A stretch of 21,101 nt of DNA from assembly GCA_937885475.1 (NCBI GenBank), contig CAKZZR010000094.1, positions 1-21,101 of the forward strand. The letters run 5' to 3'. Within the stretch, counting starts at the first letter, position 1. Each line of letters starts with the position of its first letter. This DNA is from an uncultured Treponema sp. (GTDB taxonomy: Bacteria; Spirochaetota; Spirochaetia; Treponematales; Treponemataceae). The notes under the pieces were generated by a model. It ran no database searches, was not told the origin of the DNA, and was given only the letters and a program-made list of their open reading frames with translations. The position numbers and the translations under genes were made by a program. Of the stretch, positions 1-6,553 are shown piece after piece.

Positions 1-1
1 A

Positions 2-15
2 GCAAGCTAGCTTGC
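2..15. repeat. 14-bp perfect palindrome at the left contig edge
   Basis: GCAAGCTAGCTTGC reads identically on both strands and starts one base from the contig end. It may be the stem of a terminator for a gene lying outside the window, or a place where the assembly broke. The sequence alone cannot decide. Confidence 0.5.
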
Positions 16-122
16 GATTTTGAAGGATGAACTTCGACTGGAAGCTATTTTTTTTTAATACCTATAAATCAAAATTGATTCCCATGGAGCAGCCTGCCAA
101 AAGATAGAATAAGTATGATTTT

Positions 123-152
123 TATAGTATACTCCTTAAAAAACTACAAGGA
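123..152 (+). promoter_or_regulatory. Putative promoter -10 and Shine-Dalgarno site of the IMP cyclohydrolase gene
   Basis: Overlapping -10-like hexamers TATAGT (123-128) and TATACT (128-133) precede the gene, with no convincing -35. AAGGA at 148-152 is a good ribosome binding site 6 bases before the ATG. The implied 5' leader is about 20 bases. The rest of 1-158 holds no gene I can support. Confidence 0.4.
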
Positions 153-158
153 ATTGCC

Positions 159-884
159 ATGAAAATCGCATCTTTAAAAGAAGAATTAACAGGAAACGCT
201 TACCCGGGTCGCGGAATCATCGCGGGACTTTCCAAGGACGGAAAGTATGCCGTAAGCGCATATTGGACAATGGGACGCAGCGCAGGAAGCCGCAACCGCG
301 TTTTTGTAACCGAGCAGGAAGACGGAACGGACGTTATCCGAACAAAGGCATTTGACCCGTCGCTCATTGCGGGCGACCCAAGCCTTATCATCTATGCCGC
401 CGTGCGCGTGCTTGGCAAAAAAACAATCGTAACAAACGGCGACCAGACGGACACCATCTACGAAGGTCTTAAGAACGGTCTTACCTTTGAACAGTCTCTT
501 CGCAGCCGCAAGTACGAGCACGACGCGCCAAACTACACGCCGCGCATTTCGTCGTTGCTTGACCTTGAGGACGGCTACAAATACGCAATCTCAATCCTCA
601 AAAGCGAAAACGGAAATCCCGACAACACATTGCGCTACACATTTACTTACGACGCTCCGCAACCGGGTCAGGGTCGCTACATCCACACATACCTTGGCGA
701 CGGCACCCCGCTCCCCTCTTACGAAGGCGAGCCGCTCCCCGTAGAAATTGACGGCGACATCGAAACCTTTGCCGCAAAACTGTGGGCATGGCTCAACACA
801 GACAATAAGGTAAGCCTCTTTGTGCGCTTTATAGACATAAAGACCGGGGAAGCGCGAACCATCATTGAAAACAAGAATAAATAA
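159..884 (+). CDS. IMP cyclohydrolase, PurO-like family
   Basis: The 241-residue protein belongs to the archaeal-type (PurO-like) IMP cyclohydrolase family. That family closes FAICAR to IMP, the last step of purine synthesis, in organisms that do not rely on the PurH cyclohydrolase domain. The recognisable signature is the N-terminal block around residues 14-48: AYPGRGIIAG, then AYWTMGRSAGSRNRVF, which is the family's conserved substrate-binding region. Conserved Asp/Gly-rich stretches (TNGDQTD near 93; APNYTPRISSL near 123) follow. There is no signal peptide or membrane segment, so it is cytoplasmic. The ATG start is fixed by AAGGA 6 bases upstream. It stands alone and faces the metallo-hydrolase gene. 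Family assignment rests on recalled motifs. The exact reaction is inferred from the family. Confidence 0.75.
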   Translation: MKIASLKEELTGNAYPGRGIIAGLSKDGKYAVSAYWTMGRSAGSRNRVFVTEQEDGTDVIRTKAFDPSLIAGDPSLIIYAAVRVLGKKTIVTNGDQTDTIYEGLKNGLTFEQSLRSRKYEHDAPNYTPRISSLLDLEDGYKYAISILKSENGNPDNTLRYTFTYDAPQPGQGRYIHTYLGDGTPLPSYEGEPLPVEIDGDIETFAAKLWAWLNTDNKVSLFVRFIDIKTGEARTIIENKNK

Positions 885-910
885 CCGCCCCGCAAATTGC
901 CCGCATGGGG

Positions 911-961
911 CAAAAAAAATGGCGGCATGGAGCCGAAAGTCGTTTTCTGCTCCATGCCGCC
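911..961 (-). terminator. Rho-independent terminator of the metallo-hydrolase gene
   Basis: Perfect 13-bp arms at 921-933 and 949-961 enclose a 15-base loop. On the minus strand the stem is followed by a run of eight Ts (912-919). There is no T-run in the plus direction, so it serves the minus-strand gene ending at 1022. No clear terminator for the plus-strand gene is visible. Confidence 0.85.
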
Positions 962-1021
962 GTTCAAGCAGGCCATCCGCCTTTTTCATGCGGAGCGACT
1001 TTTACCCGCCTTCCGCACAAA

Positions 1022-1708
1022 TCACAGCTCCTCAAACTCGTCCTGCATCAAATCGTCGTCATAAAAGAAATGCTCAACAGAAATTTCTGACTTTCCTTTC
1101 TCGCGGGAATTGTAAATCGCCGTAAGCAAGCCCAGCACGTCCTCTTTTTTGTGAACAAAACTGCGGCTGTGGCTTAGGCACACAAAATCGCAGTCAAGCC
1201 CTTCTATGCACGCAATAAGCTCGCGAAGGCTCTGCTCGTTGTAAAAACGCTTTCCGCCTTTTTCCTTGGAATACGTGGCATCGCCCAAAAAAACATACTC
1301 ACCGCATTGCAAGCCAAGACAGCCCTTTGCATGGCTTGATGGCACCGCAAAAACCCTGAGTTCGGGGTACGCGCCGTCCGCAGGCACAACAAGTTCGTCG
1401 TCAACAACAGTTCCCTGCCGAACATACTTCCGCGTGTTCTCACTCACATACAATTCGCTACGGGTGGTGCAAACCAAATTCCATACGTGATCCGGGTGAA
1501 AATGACTCAAGACCACTTTTTTCTTCCTGAAAATCTGCTCTATCTCGTGGGCAGTTTCCTTGCACGCGCCCACATCGTACAGCCACACGCAATCACGGCG
1601 CCTGATGAACACAACGTCGCTGCTCAACGGCTTTTTTGATGCCGGAATATATGAAATGTATTCGTTAAGCTCCACGGAATCTGCGGTTAAACGTATCTGA
1701 ATTGCCAT
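1022..1708 (-). CDS. Metallo-beta-lactamase-fold hydrolase
   Basis: The 228-residue protein has the metal-binding pattern of the metallo-beta-lactamase superfamily: HFHPDH at residues 69-74 (H-x-H-x-D-H), His126 in SSHAKGCL, Asp143 in FLGDATY and His180 in LSHS. These would bind a two-metal hydrolytic centre. The core fold follows an N-terminal strand region with YDVGA (residues 45-49). There is no signal peptide, so it is probably cytoplasmic. Substrate is unknown; superfamily members cleave thioesters (glyoxalase II type), phosphodiesters, lactones or beta-lactams, and no subfamily motif here picks one. No Shine-Dalgarno precedes the ATG. A -10 hexamer ends 7 bases upstream, suggesting a leaderless mRNA. 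The gene is alone and ends in a strong terminator. Confidence 0.85.
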   Translation of the reverse strand: MAIQIRLTADSVELNEYISYIPASKKPLSSDVVFIRRRDCVWLYDVGACKETAHEIEQIFRKKKVVLSHFHPDHVWNLVCTTRSELYVSENTRKYVRQGTVVDDELVVPADGAYPELRVFAVPSSHAKGCLGLQCGEYVFLGDATYSKEKGGKRFYNEQSLRELIACIEGLDCDFVCLSHSRSFVHKKEDVLGLLTAIYNSREKGKSEISVEHFFYDDDLMQDEFEEL

Positions 1709-1715
1709 GATTCAA

Positions 1716-1745
1716 AATATAGACCGTTCCGCCCATTTTTGACAA
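1716..1745 (-). promoter_or_regulatory. Promoter of the metallo-hydrolase gene, leaderless configuration
   Basis: On the minus strand, TTGTCA (1745-1740), an 18-base spacer and TATATT (1721-1716) form a good sigma-70 promoter. Only 7 bases separate the -10 from the ATG at 1708, placing the expected transcription start at or beside the start codon. The -35 adjoins the T-run of the upstream gene's terminator. Confidence 0.6.
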
Positions 1746-1790
1746 GAAAAAAAAGACCGCGCATCCGTTTTTTGCGGAAACACGGTCTTT
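1745..1790 (-). terminator. Rho-independent terminator of the SGNH lipoprotein gene
   Basis: AAAGACCG (1752-1759) and CGGTCTTT (1783-1790) pair, with an inner TCCG/CGGA stem near 1764-1778. On the minus strand the stem runs into a row of Ts (1745-1754). Confidence 0.75.
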
Positions 1791-1829
1791 CCCCCTCTCT
1801 GAACATGCAAGTCCCTAGTAATTCATCTC

Positions 1830-3275
1830 CTATTCGTCAGAAACAAAATCCTCGTACACCGCATCAGGGTTTGCAACCGACTGATATTTTGTCGCACCGG
1901 TAGAATCTGCGGCCGCCGGACGAACGGCCGAAGCATACTTATACGCAAGCTTGTCAATCTGGCTCAAAAGCCCAAGGTCGTACGAAGTTTCTTTTCCAAG
2001 TGAGCTGTCGGAAACATAGGAGTTAATCAGCTTGTTAAGCTCGTCGTGGCGTGAAGAAGAAATATCGCCAGGCTTTTCATCAGCAAAAATAGTATAGAAG
2101 AACGTGCTTGCCGAAAGGAACGAGCCGACCGGCTGCGGATGCGTTCCGTCGTCCTCGTAGTAAAATTTTTCGTTCGTCTTTGTAAGGTCGTAGAATGCCT
2201 CGCCAGCCGGAGAAACCAACGCGCCGTACTGCTGAGCCTTGTTTATGTAGCACAGCGTGAATTCCGCAGTTCGCGCGTCCTGATCGGTCTTTTTTGGCCA
2301 TGTGGCATAGTACACAAGCTTTGCGTCAGGGTTGCTCTCGCGGATTTTTGCGATAATCGCCTGAGAACCGCGCGTCAATTTGTCGTCAGTAAACGAACCG
2401 CAGATATCCTGCAGAACGATGTAGTCAAATTTCTTTGCCTTTATAGCGCTTTCTGTGTTCGGCGCATTTGAATGGAAAATCAAATTCTTTCCGCCAAAGG
2501 TTACCGCCGTCGCATGAACGTTATATCCCTTCAAAAGCGAGATGCCCTCAAACACGCTCCACATGTTGTTGTAATAAGTAAGCGAGTTTCCAATGAAGAG
2601 CACGTTGATTTCCTTTCCCAAGTCCGAATAATCAACGGAAGGACGAGGCCCGAACACGCTCAATTCAAGCAATGAGCAGTATTTGTCGTTGAATTCATCT
2701 ACCAGAATGCGAACCCAGCGCGCCTTTGTATTCCAGAAGGAAACATTCTTTGTAGCATACACGCCGTCATTCACCACAGCAACGGTTTTCCATGTCAGCG
2801 ACGGAATTTCCGATGGGTCAGAAACGGCATCATCCTCAGAAACCTGAACTGAATATTTTGTAGGATATGCGTTAGGATACAAGCCCTCCGCTGTAGACGT
2901 GTCGCCATTTGCCGCGTCCTGACCAGCTCCCGGAACCACGCGGACCTTATTTATAACGCGCACCTCACCCAAATCAACGGCAAACCATGGATTCACATCG
3001 GGATTTGTGGCATCCGTCGTATTTGCAATGATGTACGACTGCACGGACGTGCTTCCGTCGTTAAGATTGCTTACGCTTACCGGCTCCGTCTTACCATTGC
3101 GCAAATTAGAACTTGCGTACCCCTTTGCGCTCGCATGGTTCTTGACGTTTGCAAAATCGTCAGTCTGCGATGCATAAATTGCCTCTTCATCCTCAGAATC
3201 AGAACAGGACATAATTCCCCCGAGCAATGCAAGCCCGCCAAGCAGACAGGCAACTGAGAACATTCTTTTTTTCAT
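1830..3275 (-). CDS. Lipoprotein with F5/8-type C (discoidin-like) domain and SGNH hydrolase domain
   Basis: From the chosen start (MKKRMFS) the protein has 481 residues. A lipoprotein signal ends in GIMSC, with Cys24 as the lipidation site. Residues about 50-211 look like an F5/8-type C carbohydrate-binding domain (NPWFAVDLGEVRVINKVRVVPG, then a C-terminal WVRILVDEF...LSVFG strand). From about 223 an SGNH/GDSL hydrolase domain follows, with nucleophile Ser231 in LFIGNSLTYYNN and the catalytic pair Asp376/His379 in DDGTHP. It is probably a surface or periplasmic carbohydrate esterase such as a deacetylase; the sugar is unknown. I chose the ATG at 3275 because GAGG lies 5 bases upstream; the in-frame TTG at 3293 has no such site and would spoil the signal peptide. 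The upstream operator suggests sugar control. Confidence 0.8.
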   Translation of the reverse strand: MKKRMFSVACLLGGLALLGGIMSCSDSEDEEAIYASQTDDFANVKNHASAKGYASSNLRNGKTEPVSVSNLNDGSTSVQSYIIANTTDATNPDVNPWFAVDLGEVRVINKVRVVPGAGQDAANGDTSTAEGLYPNAYPTKYSVQVSEDDAVSDPSEIPSLTWKTVAVVNDGVYATKNVSFWNTKARWVRILVDEFNDKYCSLLELSVFGPRPSVDYSDLGKEINVLFIGNSLTYYNNMWSVFEGISLLKGYNVHATAVTFGGKNLIFHSNAPNTESAIKAKKFDYIVLQDICGSFTDDKLTRGSQAIIAKIRESNPDAKLVYYATWPKKTDQDARTAEFTLCYINKAQQYGALVSPAGEAFYDLTKTNEKFYYEDDGTHPQPVGSFLSASTFFYTIFADEKPGDISSSRHDELNKLINSYVSDSSLGKETSYDLGLLSQIDKLAYKYASAVRPAAADSTGATKYQSVANPDAVYEDFVSDE

Positions 3276-3293
3276 AAAAACCTCATAATTCAA

Positions 3294-3351
3294 AATATAA
3301 GGTTTAGCGCTAAACTGTTTTAAAGGATAGCATATTTTTTTCTGTTGTCAA
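3294..3351 (-). promoter_or_regulatory. Promoter region of the SGNH lipoprotein gene with LacI-like operator
   Basis: On the minus strand TTGACA (3351-3346), 16 bases and TATCCT (3329-3324) form a promoter whose start would fall near 3317. Immediately downstream is the perfect 14-bp palindrome GTTTAGCGCTAAAC (3302-3315), with the central CG typical of LacI/GalR-family operators, placed to block initiation. A second -10-like TATATT lies at 3299-3294. The regulator is not in the window. Operator identity is inferred from symmetry and position. Confidence 0.6.
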
Positions 3352-3392
3352 CAAAATATTTTTTGTTTTTGAAAAAAATGACTTCGTTAAAC

Positions 3393-3417
3393 AAAAAAGC
3401 GCCCTTTCGGACGCTTT
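3393..3417 (-). terminator. Terminator downstream of the flagellin region
   Basis: AAAGCG (3396-3401) pairs with CGCTTT (3412-3417), with one mismatch and then CC/GG around a TTTC loop. On the minus strand the stem continues into six Ts. It lies about 205 bases past the flagellin stop, beyond the duplicated 3' fragment, so the fragment is probably transcribed as a long 3' untranslated region. Confidence 0.7.
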
Positions 3418-3432
3418 CTTATCAACTAATCT

Positions 3433-3540
3433 TTTTTCTATCGAAGCAAGCTGAGTACGTTCTGTGAGCTCTGGTTTGTACGTGCGGCGTTGCCGCACTA
3501 CCGAGTTTCGCTTTCGCAAAACTCGCCTGTGCCAGCATTG
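3433..3540 (-). pseudogene. Broken second copy of the flagellin 3' end
   Basis: Positions 3433-3478 match 3619-3664 (the end of flaB, including its stop region) at 44 of 46 bases, and 3526-3540 match 3665-3679 at 15 of 15. Between the two matching blocks the copy carries a 47-base two-hairpin element (3479-3525), which breaks the flagellin reading frame (47 is not a multiple of 3). No start codon or upstream flagellin sequence accompanies it, so it is a remnant of a duplication of the last 20 codons or so of flaB, not a gene. It is in the same orientation as flaB and lies in its 3' untranslated region. Confidence 0.85.
3479..3525. repeat. Two-hairpin palindromic element B (REP/MITE-like)
   Basis: Two stem-loops are joined by TAC. 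The first is GTGCGGC-GTT-GCCGCAC (3482-3498). The second is a CGAGTTT/AAACTCG stem (3502-3525) around a ten-base loop. It interrupts the duplicated flagellin 3' fragment precisely. It has no coding capacity. Its layout matches element A next to it. Confidence 0.7.
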
Positions 3541-3588
3541 GTCGTAGCCTACGGCTACTACCGGGTTTGCCTTGCAAACCCGCACGCA
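3541..3588. repeat. Two-hairpin palindromic element A (REP/MITE-like)
   Basis: The architecture is the same as element B: a GTAGCC/GGCTAC hairpin (3544-3558), a TAC linker, then CGGGTTTGC-CTT-GCAAACCCG (3562-3582). The stem sequences differ but the linker and the CG-G-TTT...AAAC-CG pattern are shared. ATTG occurs on both sides (3537-3540 and 3589-3592), a possible 4-bp target duplication. Confidence 0.65.
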
Positions 3589-3623
3589 ATTGCTGGCTAT
3601 AATTCGGCAAAAACCATATTTTT

Positions 3624-4484
3624 CTAGCGAAGCAAGCTAAGTACGTTCTGTGAGCTCTGGTTTGCCTGTGCCAGCATTGCTGTTCCAGCCTGGCTGAGAA
3701 CCTGATCCTTTGTGAACTCAACCATCTCGTTAGCCATGTCTGTATCGCGGATGCGAGACTCAGAAGCCTGGAGATTTTCAGCACCGATGTCAAGACCCTT
3801 TACAGTCAATTCAAGGCGATTCTGGTAAGCACCAAGGTCAGCACGCTGCTTGTTGATTTTCTTCAAAGCTTCGTCCAAAGTACCGATTGCGCGGTTTGCT
3901 TCGTCTGGAGTTTCCAAAGACATGATTGATTCATCACCAACGTTGCGAATACCAAGAGCCATTGCAGACATTGTTCCGATGTAAACCTGTGTGCGCTGAT
4001 CCATGTTTGCACCAATATGAAGCCACATAGAACCAGTTACAACGTTTTCTCCTGTCGGGCGAGCGAAGCGTCCTGTAAGCATGTTCATACCGTTGAACTG
4101 AGCACAAGAAGCAATGCGGTCAACTTCAGCAATCAAAGAAGAAACCTCAACCTGAATCTGCATACGGTCTTCAGCAGAATAAATACCGTTGGAAGACTGA
4201 ACTGCAAGTTCACGGATGCGTTGAATGATGTCAGTTGTTTCCTGCAAATAACCTTCAGTTGTCTGAATAAATGAAATGCCGTTCTGAGCATTTTCTGAAG
4301 CCTGATTCAAGCCACGAATCTGTGAACGCATTTTTTCAGAAACTGCCAATCCAGAAGCATCATCACCAGCACGGTTGATTCTCAAGCCTGATGAAAGCTT
4401 TTCCATGCTCTTCTGCTGATTCAGATCCTGAATTCCCTGGGAACGCTGAGCGAACATAGCGCTCATATTGTGATTAATAACCAT
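3624..4484 (-). CDS. flaB: FlaB-type core flagellin of the periplasmic flagellum
   Basis: The 286-residue protein matches treponemal FlaB core flagellins in length and sequence. The conserved N-terminal D0/D1 region begins MVINHNMSAMFAQRS and contains LSSGLRINRAGDDASGLAVSEKM. The C-terminal D1/D0 region contains ANEMVEFTKDQVLSQAGTAMLAQANQSSQNVLSLLR. The middle is short, with no hypervariable D2/D3 domain, as expected for spirochaetes. FlaB proteins form the core of the filament that lies in the periplasm and drives cell-body rotation. There is no cleavable signal, because export is by the flagellar type III apparatus. AAGGAG (4492-4497) is 7 bases before the ATG, and a sigma-28-like promoter lies upstream. 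Which FlaB paralogue this is (B1, B2 or B3) cannot be told safely. Confidence 0.95.
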   Translation of the reverse strand: MVINHNMSAMFAQRSQGIQDLNQQKSMEKLSSGLRINRAGDDASGLAVSEKMRSQIRGLNQASENAQNGISFIQTTEGYLQETTDIIQRIRELAVQSSNGIYSAEDRMQIQVEVSSLIAEVDRIASCAQFNGMNMLTGRFARPTGENVVTGSMWLHIGANMDQRTQVYIGTMSAMALGIRNVGDESIMSLETPDEANRAIGTLDEALKKINKQRADLGAYQNRLELTVKGLDIGAENLQASESRIRDTDMANEMVEFTKDQVLSQAGTAMLAQANQSSQNVLSLLR

Positions 4485-4547
4485 AGTGTATCTCCTTGGT
4501 GTTATCTACCTAGCTTTTTTCACGGGTTCTCACCACCCTTTACTTTA

Positions 4548-4574
4548 CTATCGGAGATACGATTTTGGACTTTA
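4548..4574 (-). promoter_or_regulatory. Sigma-28 (FliA/WhiG-type) flagellar promoter of flaB
   Basis: On the minus strand TAAAGTCC (4574-4567), 11 bases, then TCCGATAG (4555-4548) closely fits the sigma-28 consensus TAAAGTTT-N11-GCCGATAA, with exact spacing. The expected start is near 4541, giving a leader of about 55 bases that carries the strong AAGGAG site. Confidence 0.8.
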
Positions 4575-4617
4575 GAAAAAAAGTAAAAAATTTTGCAGAT
4601 TTTTTTATTTTTTTTGT

Positions 4618-4662
4618 GTAAAAAAGAAAAATGAATACCGGAATTCAGGCGTTAATGCCGGT
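4618..4662 (-). terminator. Probable terminator of the HdeD/ThyX-like/Cys-pair operon
   Basis: ACCGG (4637-4641) and CCGGT (4658-4662) pair across the stop codon of the last gene. On the minus strand the hairpin is followed by ATTCA, then two T-rich runs. The stem is short and the T-run displaced, so confidence is moderate. Confidence 0.5.
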
Positions 4663-5062
4663 TGCAGTTTCCGCAACCGTTTACGATTACGTGGGGAGTT
4701 CCGCTCCTGGTCTTATTAAAGCGGCGTGCAAGAAGGTATTGCTTTTGTTCCACAGCCTTATGACAGACCGGACATGTGCGCGTAATTCCCGGCTGACACG
4801 CAGGAAAGCAATGCGGACAGCCATATATGTAGCAAATCTGGTCATTCACTTGCCCCGTAGTGGCAAACACCTTGGTAACAATGTTCTCGCTGGGGCGCAG
4901 CATGGTTCCACAGATGGGGCAATTTGCAAAGCCCGGTGCCACACCATGAGCAGGGGTCTTTTTTGCCCCATTCGCGCTCTTTGCCGGAAAATAAATGCGC
5001 TTAAAATAAAGCAATGCCGCAATAATGATTACTGCGGCAAGCCCCATCAAAAGGTAGTCCAT
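4652..5062 (-). CDS. Membrane-anchored protein with CxxC pairs (zinc-ribbon-like), function unknown
   Basis: I do not recognise this 136-residue protein beyond its build. Residues 3-20 form one N-terminal membrane helix. A soluble part follows with four CxxC pairs: C48/C51 (NCPICG), C82/C85 (GCPHC), C97/C100 (TCPVC) and C130/C133 (GCGNC), plus extra cysteines at 77 and 89. Two pairs can form one zinc ribbon, so two zinc sites are plausible. Orientation is not certain; the basic KR after the helix suggests that the Cys-rich part is cytoplasmic. Its ATG abuts the stop codon of the ThyX-like gene (TAGATG), so translation is probably coupled. It is the last gene of a three-gene operon. Confidence 0.75.
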   Translation of the reverse strand: MDYLLMGLAAVIIIAALLYFKRIYFPAKSANGAKKTPAHGVAPGFANCPICGTMLRPSENIVTKVFATTGQVNDQICYIYGCPHCFPACQPGITRTCPVCHKAVEQKQYLLARRFNKTRSGTPHVIVNGCGNCNRH

Positions 5063-5698
5063 CTAGCGCTCTTCACTTTTTTTGGGCGGAATAATCAAAT
5101 TTGAATGCGGAAGGCTTTCTATCCAGTCACAGAAGGTGTGCCATTCGTCCAAACGATGATTCTTGCGCGTCTCGTAAATTCCCTGCAGAACCTGATAGTT
5201 CAGCTGAACGGTCGCCTTTTGGTTCAAGCTAGCAGGAAGCAGCTGAATCATCTGCCACCAGTCATCCTTGTTCTTTCCGTCGTTAAAGCGGTCGCGTGCC
5301 TTGTTCATCGTCTCAATAAGAACGTCAAGCGCCTTAAGGCTTGCCTCGTCCAAATGCTCATGGCTGAAGTCGTCGCGGACGAATTCTTTTGCCTGTACCT
5401 TGTGCATCGTTGAGCAGCTGTTGCGCACAGTTCCTACCTTGTAGGTGTCCATCTCTGCCCACCAATAGCGCGGCGCGGTAACGTCAAACTGAACGGTGAT
5501 GTACCGCAGGAATTTAGCGTGGCTAGGACCGGAACGACTCAGGCGATCCATAAGCTCCAAATCCGCCTGACCAACAACGTATTCGCCCTTTGCGGCATCG
5601 TAGCGGCTGTCGCTTTTGTCCCAACTGTTAAAAGAATTGCGCATTCCGCGGATTGCGGCTTCCCAACCAAAAATTTCTGTCTTTTCTATTAAAATCAT
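5063..5698 (-). CDS. ThyX-like protein lacking the ThyX RHR signature
   Basis: The 211-residue soluble protein resembles flavin-dependent thymidylate synthase (ThyX) in order of motifs. SRSGPSHAKFLRYITVQFDVTAPRYWW (about 54-80) parallels the ThyX strand and helix before the signature. WAEMDTYKVGTVRNSCSTMHK (about 80-100) sits where ThyX has RHR followed by Asn and Ser. LLPASLNQKATVQLNYQVLQGIYETRKNHRLDEW (about 153-186) parallels the C-terminal LP...N...R...E helix. The RHR triad is absent (AEMDTY instead), so normal thymidylate synthase activity is doubtful. Similar proteins occur, as I recall, in phages and Firmicutes as hypotheticals. AAGGAT lies 6 bases before the ATG. It sits 34 bases after the HdeD-like gene and is fused by TAGATG to the Cys-pair gene. 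The relation to ThyX is an inference from motifs. Confidence 0.5.
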   Translation of the reverse strand: MILIEKTEIFGWEAAIRGMRNSFNSWDKSDSRYDAAKGEYVVGQADLELMDRLSRSGPSHAKFLRYITVQFDVTAPRYWWAEMDTYKVGTVRNSCSTMHKVQAKEFVRDDFSHEHLDEASLKALDVLIETMNKARDRFNDGKNKDDWWQMIQLLPASLNQKATVQLNYQVLQGIYETRKNHRLDEWHTFCDWIESLPHSNLIIPPKKSEER

Positions 5699-5732
5699 TT
5701 TGAAATCCTTCTGTCATTCATGCGGCGGATTG

Positions 5733-6314
5733 TTACTCGTCGCTCTTTTCAAAATCTCCGGAAATTTCGTCCACAACCTCAATCGGCTCGCGAACCTCCG
5801 GGCGGTTCCGCAGATAATAAAAAATATAAGCCGCGCCTGTCAGCAGAACAAGGATGCCTCCAAAGCGGATGAGCGCCGTTCCCACCTTAATCGGAATCAT
5901 AATGATAATGATGGCAAGCACGATTGAAATAAGCGCCTCAAGCACAAACTGACTGCGGTTCACATCCGAGTCTCGCAACTTACCGATGGAGAACAATAGC
6001 AACGCGGAACCAAGCAGCAGGTAGATTGCAAGTACGTACAGCATGACAACCCACATGGTAGCCGCAAACTTGAGCGGCAAAAAGAACGCCAAAAGACCAA
6101 CCACAATACTCATCATGCCGCGGATAAGAACTGAATACTGGAACGTTACGTCAGAAAACAACTTGCGCGTATACAAAAGCTGGTACACGCCGTTTGCAAC
6201 GGCTTCAATTCCCAAAAGAACGACAACCGCCTTTATGCAGCCGGTCGGCCAGATGAGCATCAAAAGCCCTATTACAGCAAAAATAAATCCAAGAAGAAGA
6301 CTGTTTTTTTTCAT
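5733..6314 (-). CDS. HdeD/DUF308-type six-helix membrane protein
   Basis: From the ATG at 6314 the protein has 193 residues and about six hydrophobic helices in three hairpin pairs (for example LLLGFIFAVIGLLMLIWP, GMMSIVVGLLAFFLP, LISIVLAIIIIMIPIKVGTALI). It has the repeated GxxxxxxGxxxxxxP pattern typical of HdeD-like proteins (DUF308). E. coli HdeD is linked to acid resistance, but the role of most homologues is unknown. The acidic C-terminal tail (EPIEVVDEISGDFEKSDE) is cytoplasmic-looking. The start is set by GGGAG (minus strand, 6325-6321) 6 bases upstream; the in-frame TTG at 6320 overlaps that spacing and is less likely. It is the first gene of the operon with the ThyX-like and Cys-pair genes. 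Confidence 0.75.
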   Translation of the reverse strand: MKKNSLLLGFIFAVIGLLMLIWPTGCIKAVVVLLGIEAVANGVYQLLYTRKLFSDVTFQYSVLIRGMMSIVVGLLAFFLPLKFAATMWVVMLYVLAIYLLLGSALLLFSIGKLRDSDVNRSQFVLEALISIVLAIIIIMIPIKVGTALIRFGGILVLLTGAAYIFYYLRNRPEVREPIEVVDEISGDFEKSDE

Positions 6315-6341
6315 TTGCAACTCCCATAAAATTCAGAACAA

Positions 6342-6406
6342 AACCGGCGGTTCCGGTTGATTTTTACATTTTTTCAATTATAAACATTTTATTTGTTTTT
6401 TTTCAA
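6342..6406 (-). promoter_or_regulatory. Strong sigma-70 promoter and leader hairpin of the HdeD operon
   Basis: On the minus strand TTGAAA (6406-6401), 18 bases and TATAAT (6382-6377) form a near-consensus promoter. The leader then carries an AACCGG/CCGGTT hairpin (6342-6358) followed by four Ts, which could act as a weak attenuator. Confidence 0.65.
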
Positions 6407-6415
6407 TTCCAAGTG

Positions 6416-6444
6416 TTGACATAGCGCGCAATTTCATATATTTT
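6416..6444 (+). promoter_or_regulatory. Promoter of the tRNA cluster
   Basis: TTGACA (6416-6421) is a perfect -35. TATATT (6437-6442, 15-base spacer) or TATTTT (6439-6444, 17-base spacer) serves as -10, about 20 bases before the first tRNA. Confidence 0.75.
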
Positions 6445-6461
6445 ATGTTTACATCTTTTTT

Positions 6462-6547
6462 GGAGCGATACCAAAGCGGTCGTACTGGGGCGGTCTTGAA
6501 AACCGTTGATCTTCACGGGTCCGGGGGTTCGAATCCCTCTCGCTCCG
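6462..6547 (+). tRNA. tRNA-Ser(UGA)
   Basis: Acceptor arms GGAGCGA/TCGCTCC with G discriminator, anticodon loop CTTGAAA (anticodon TGA), a long class II variable arm typical of serine tRNA, and T-arm GGTTCGAATCC. No CCA is encoded. Confidence 0.95.
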
Positions 6548-6553
6548 ATAGCT

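Noticed and set aside
3433..3679. CRISPR-like repeats
   Set aside because: There are only two copies of different lengths, explained by a gene-end duplication plus palindromes; there are no regular spacers or cas genes.
3422..3793. 123-codon minus-strand open frame covering the flagellin end and its copy
   Set aside because: It reads flaB in the wrong frame and runs through the palindromic elements; the bases are explained by the duplication.
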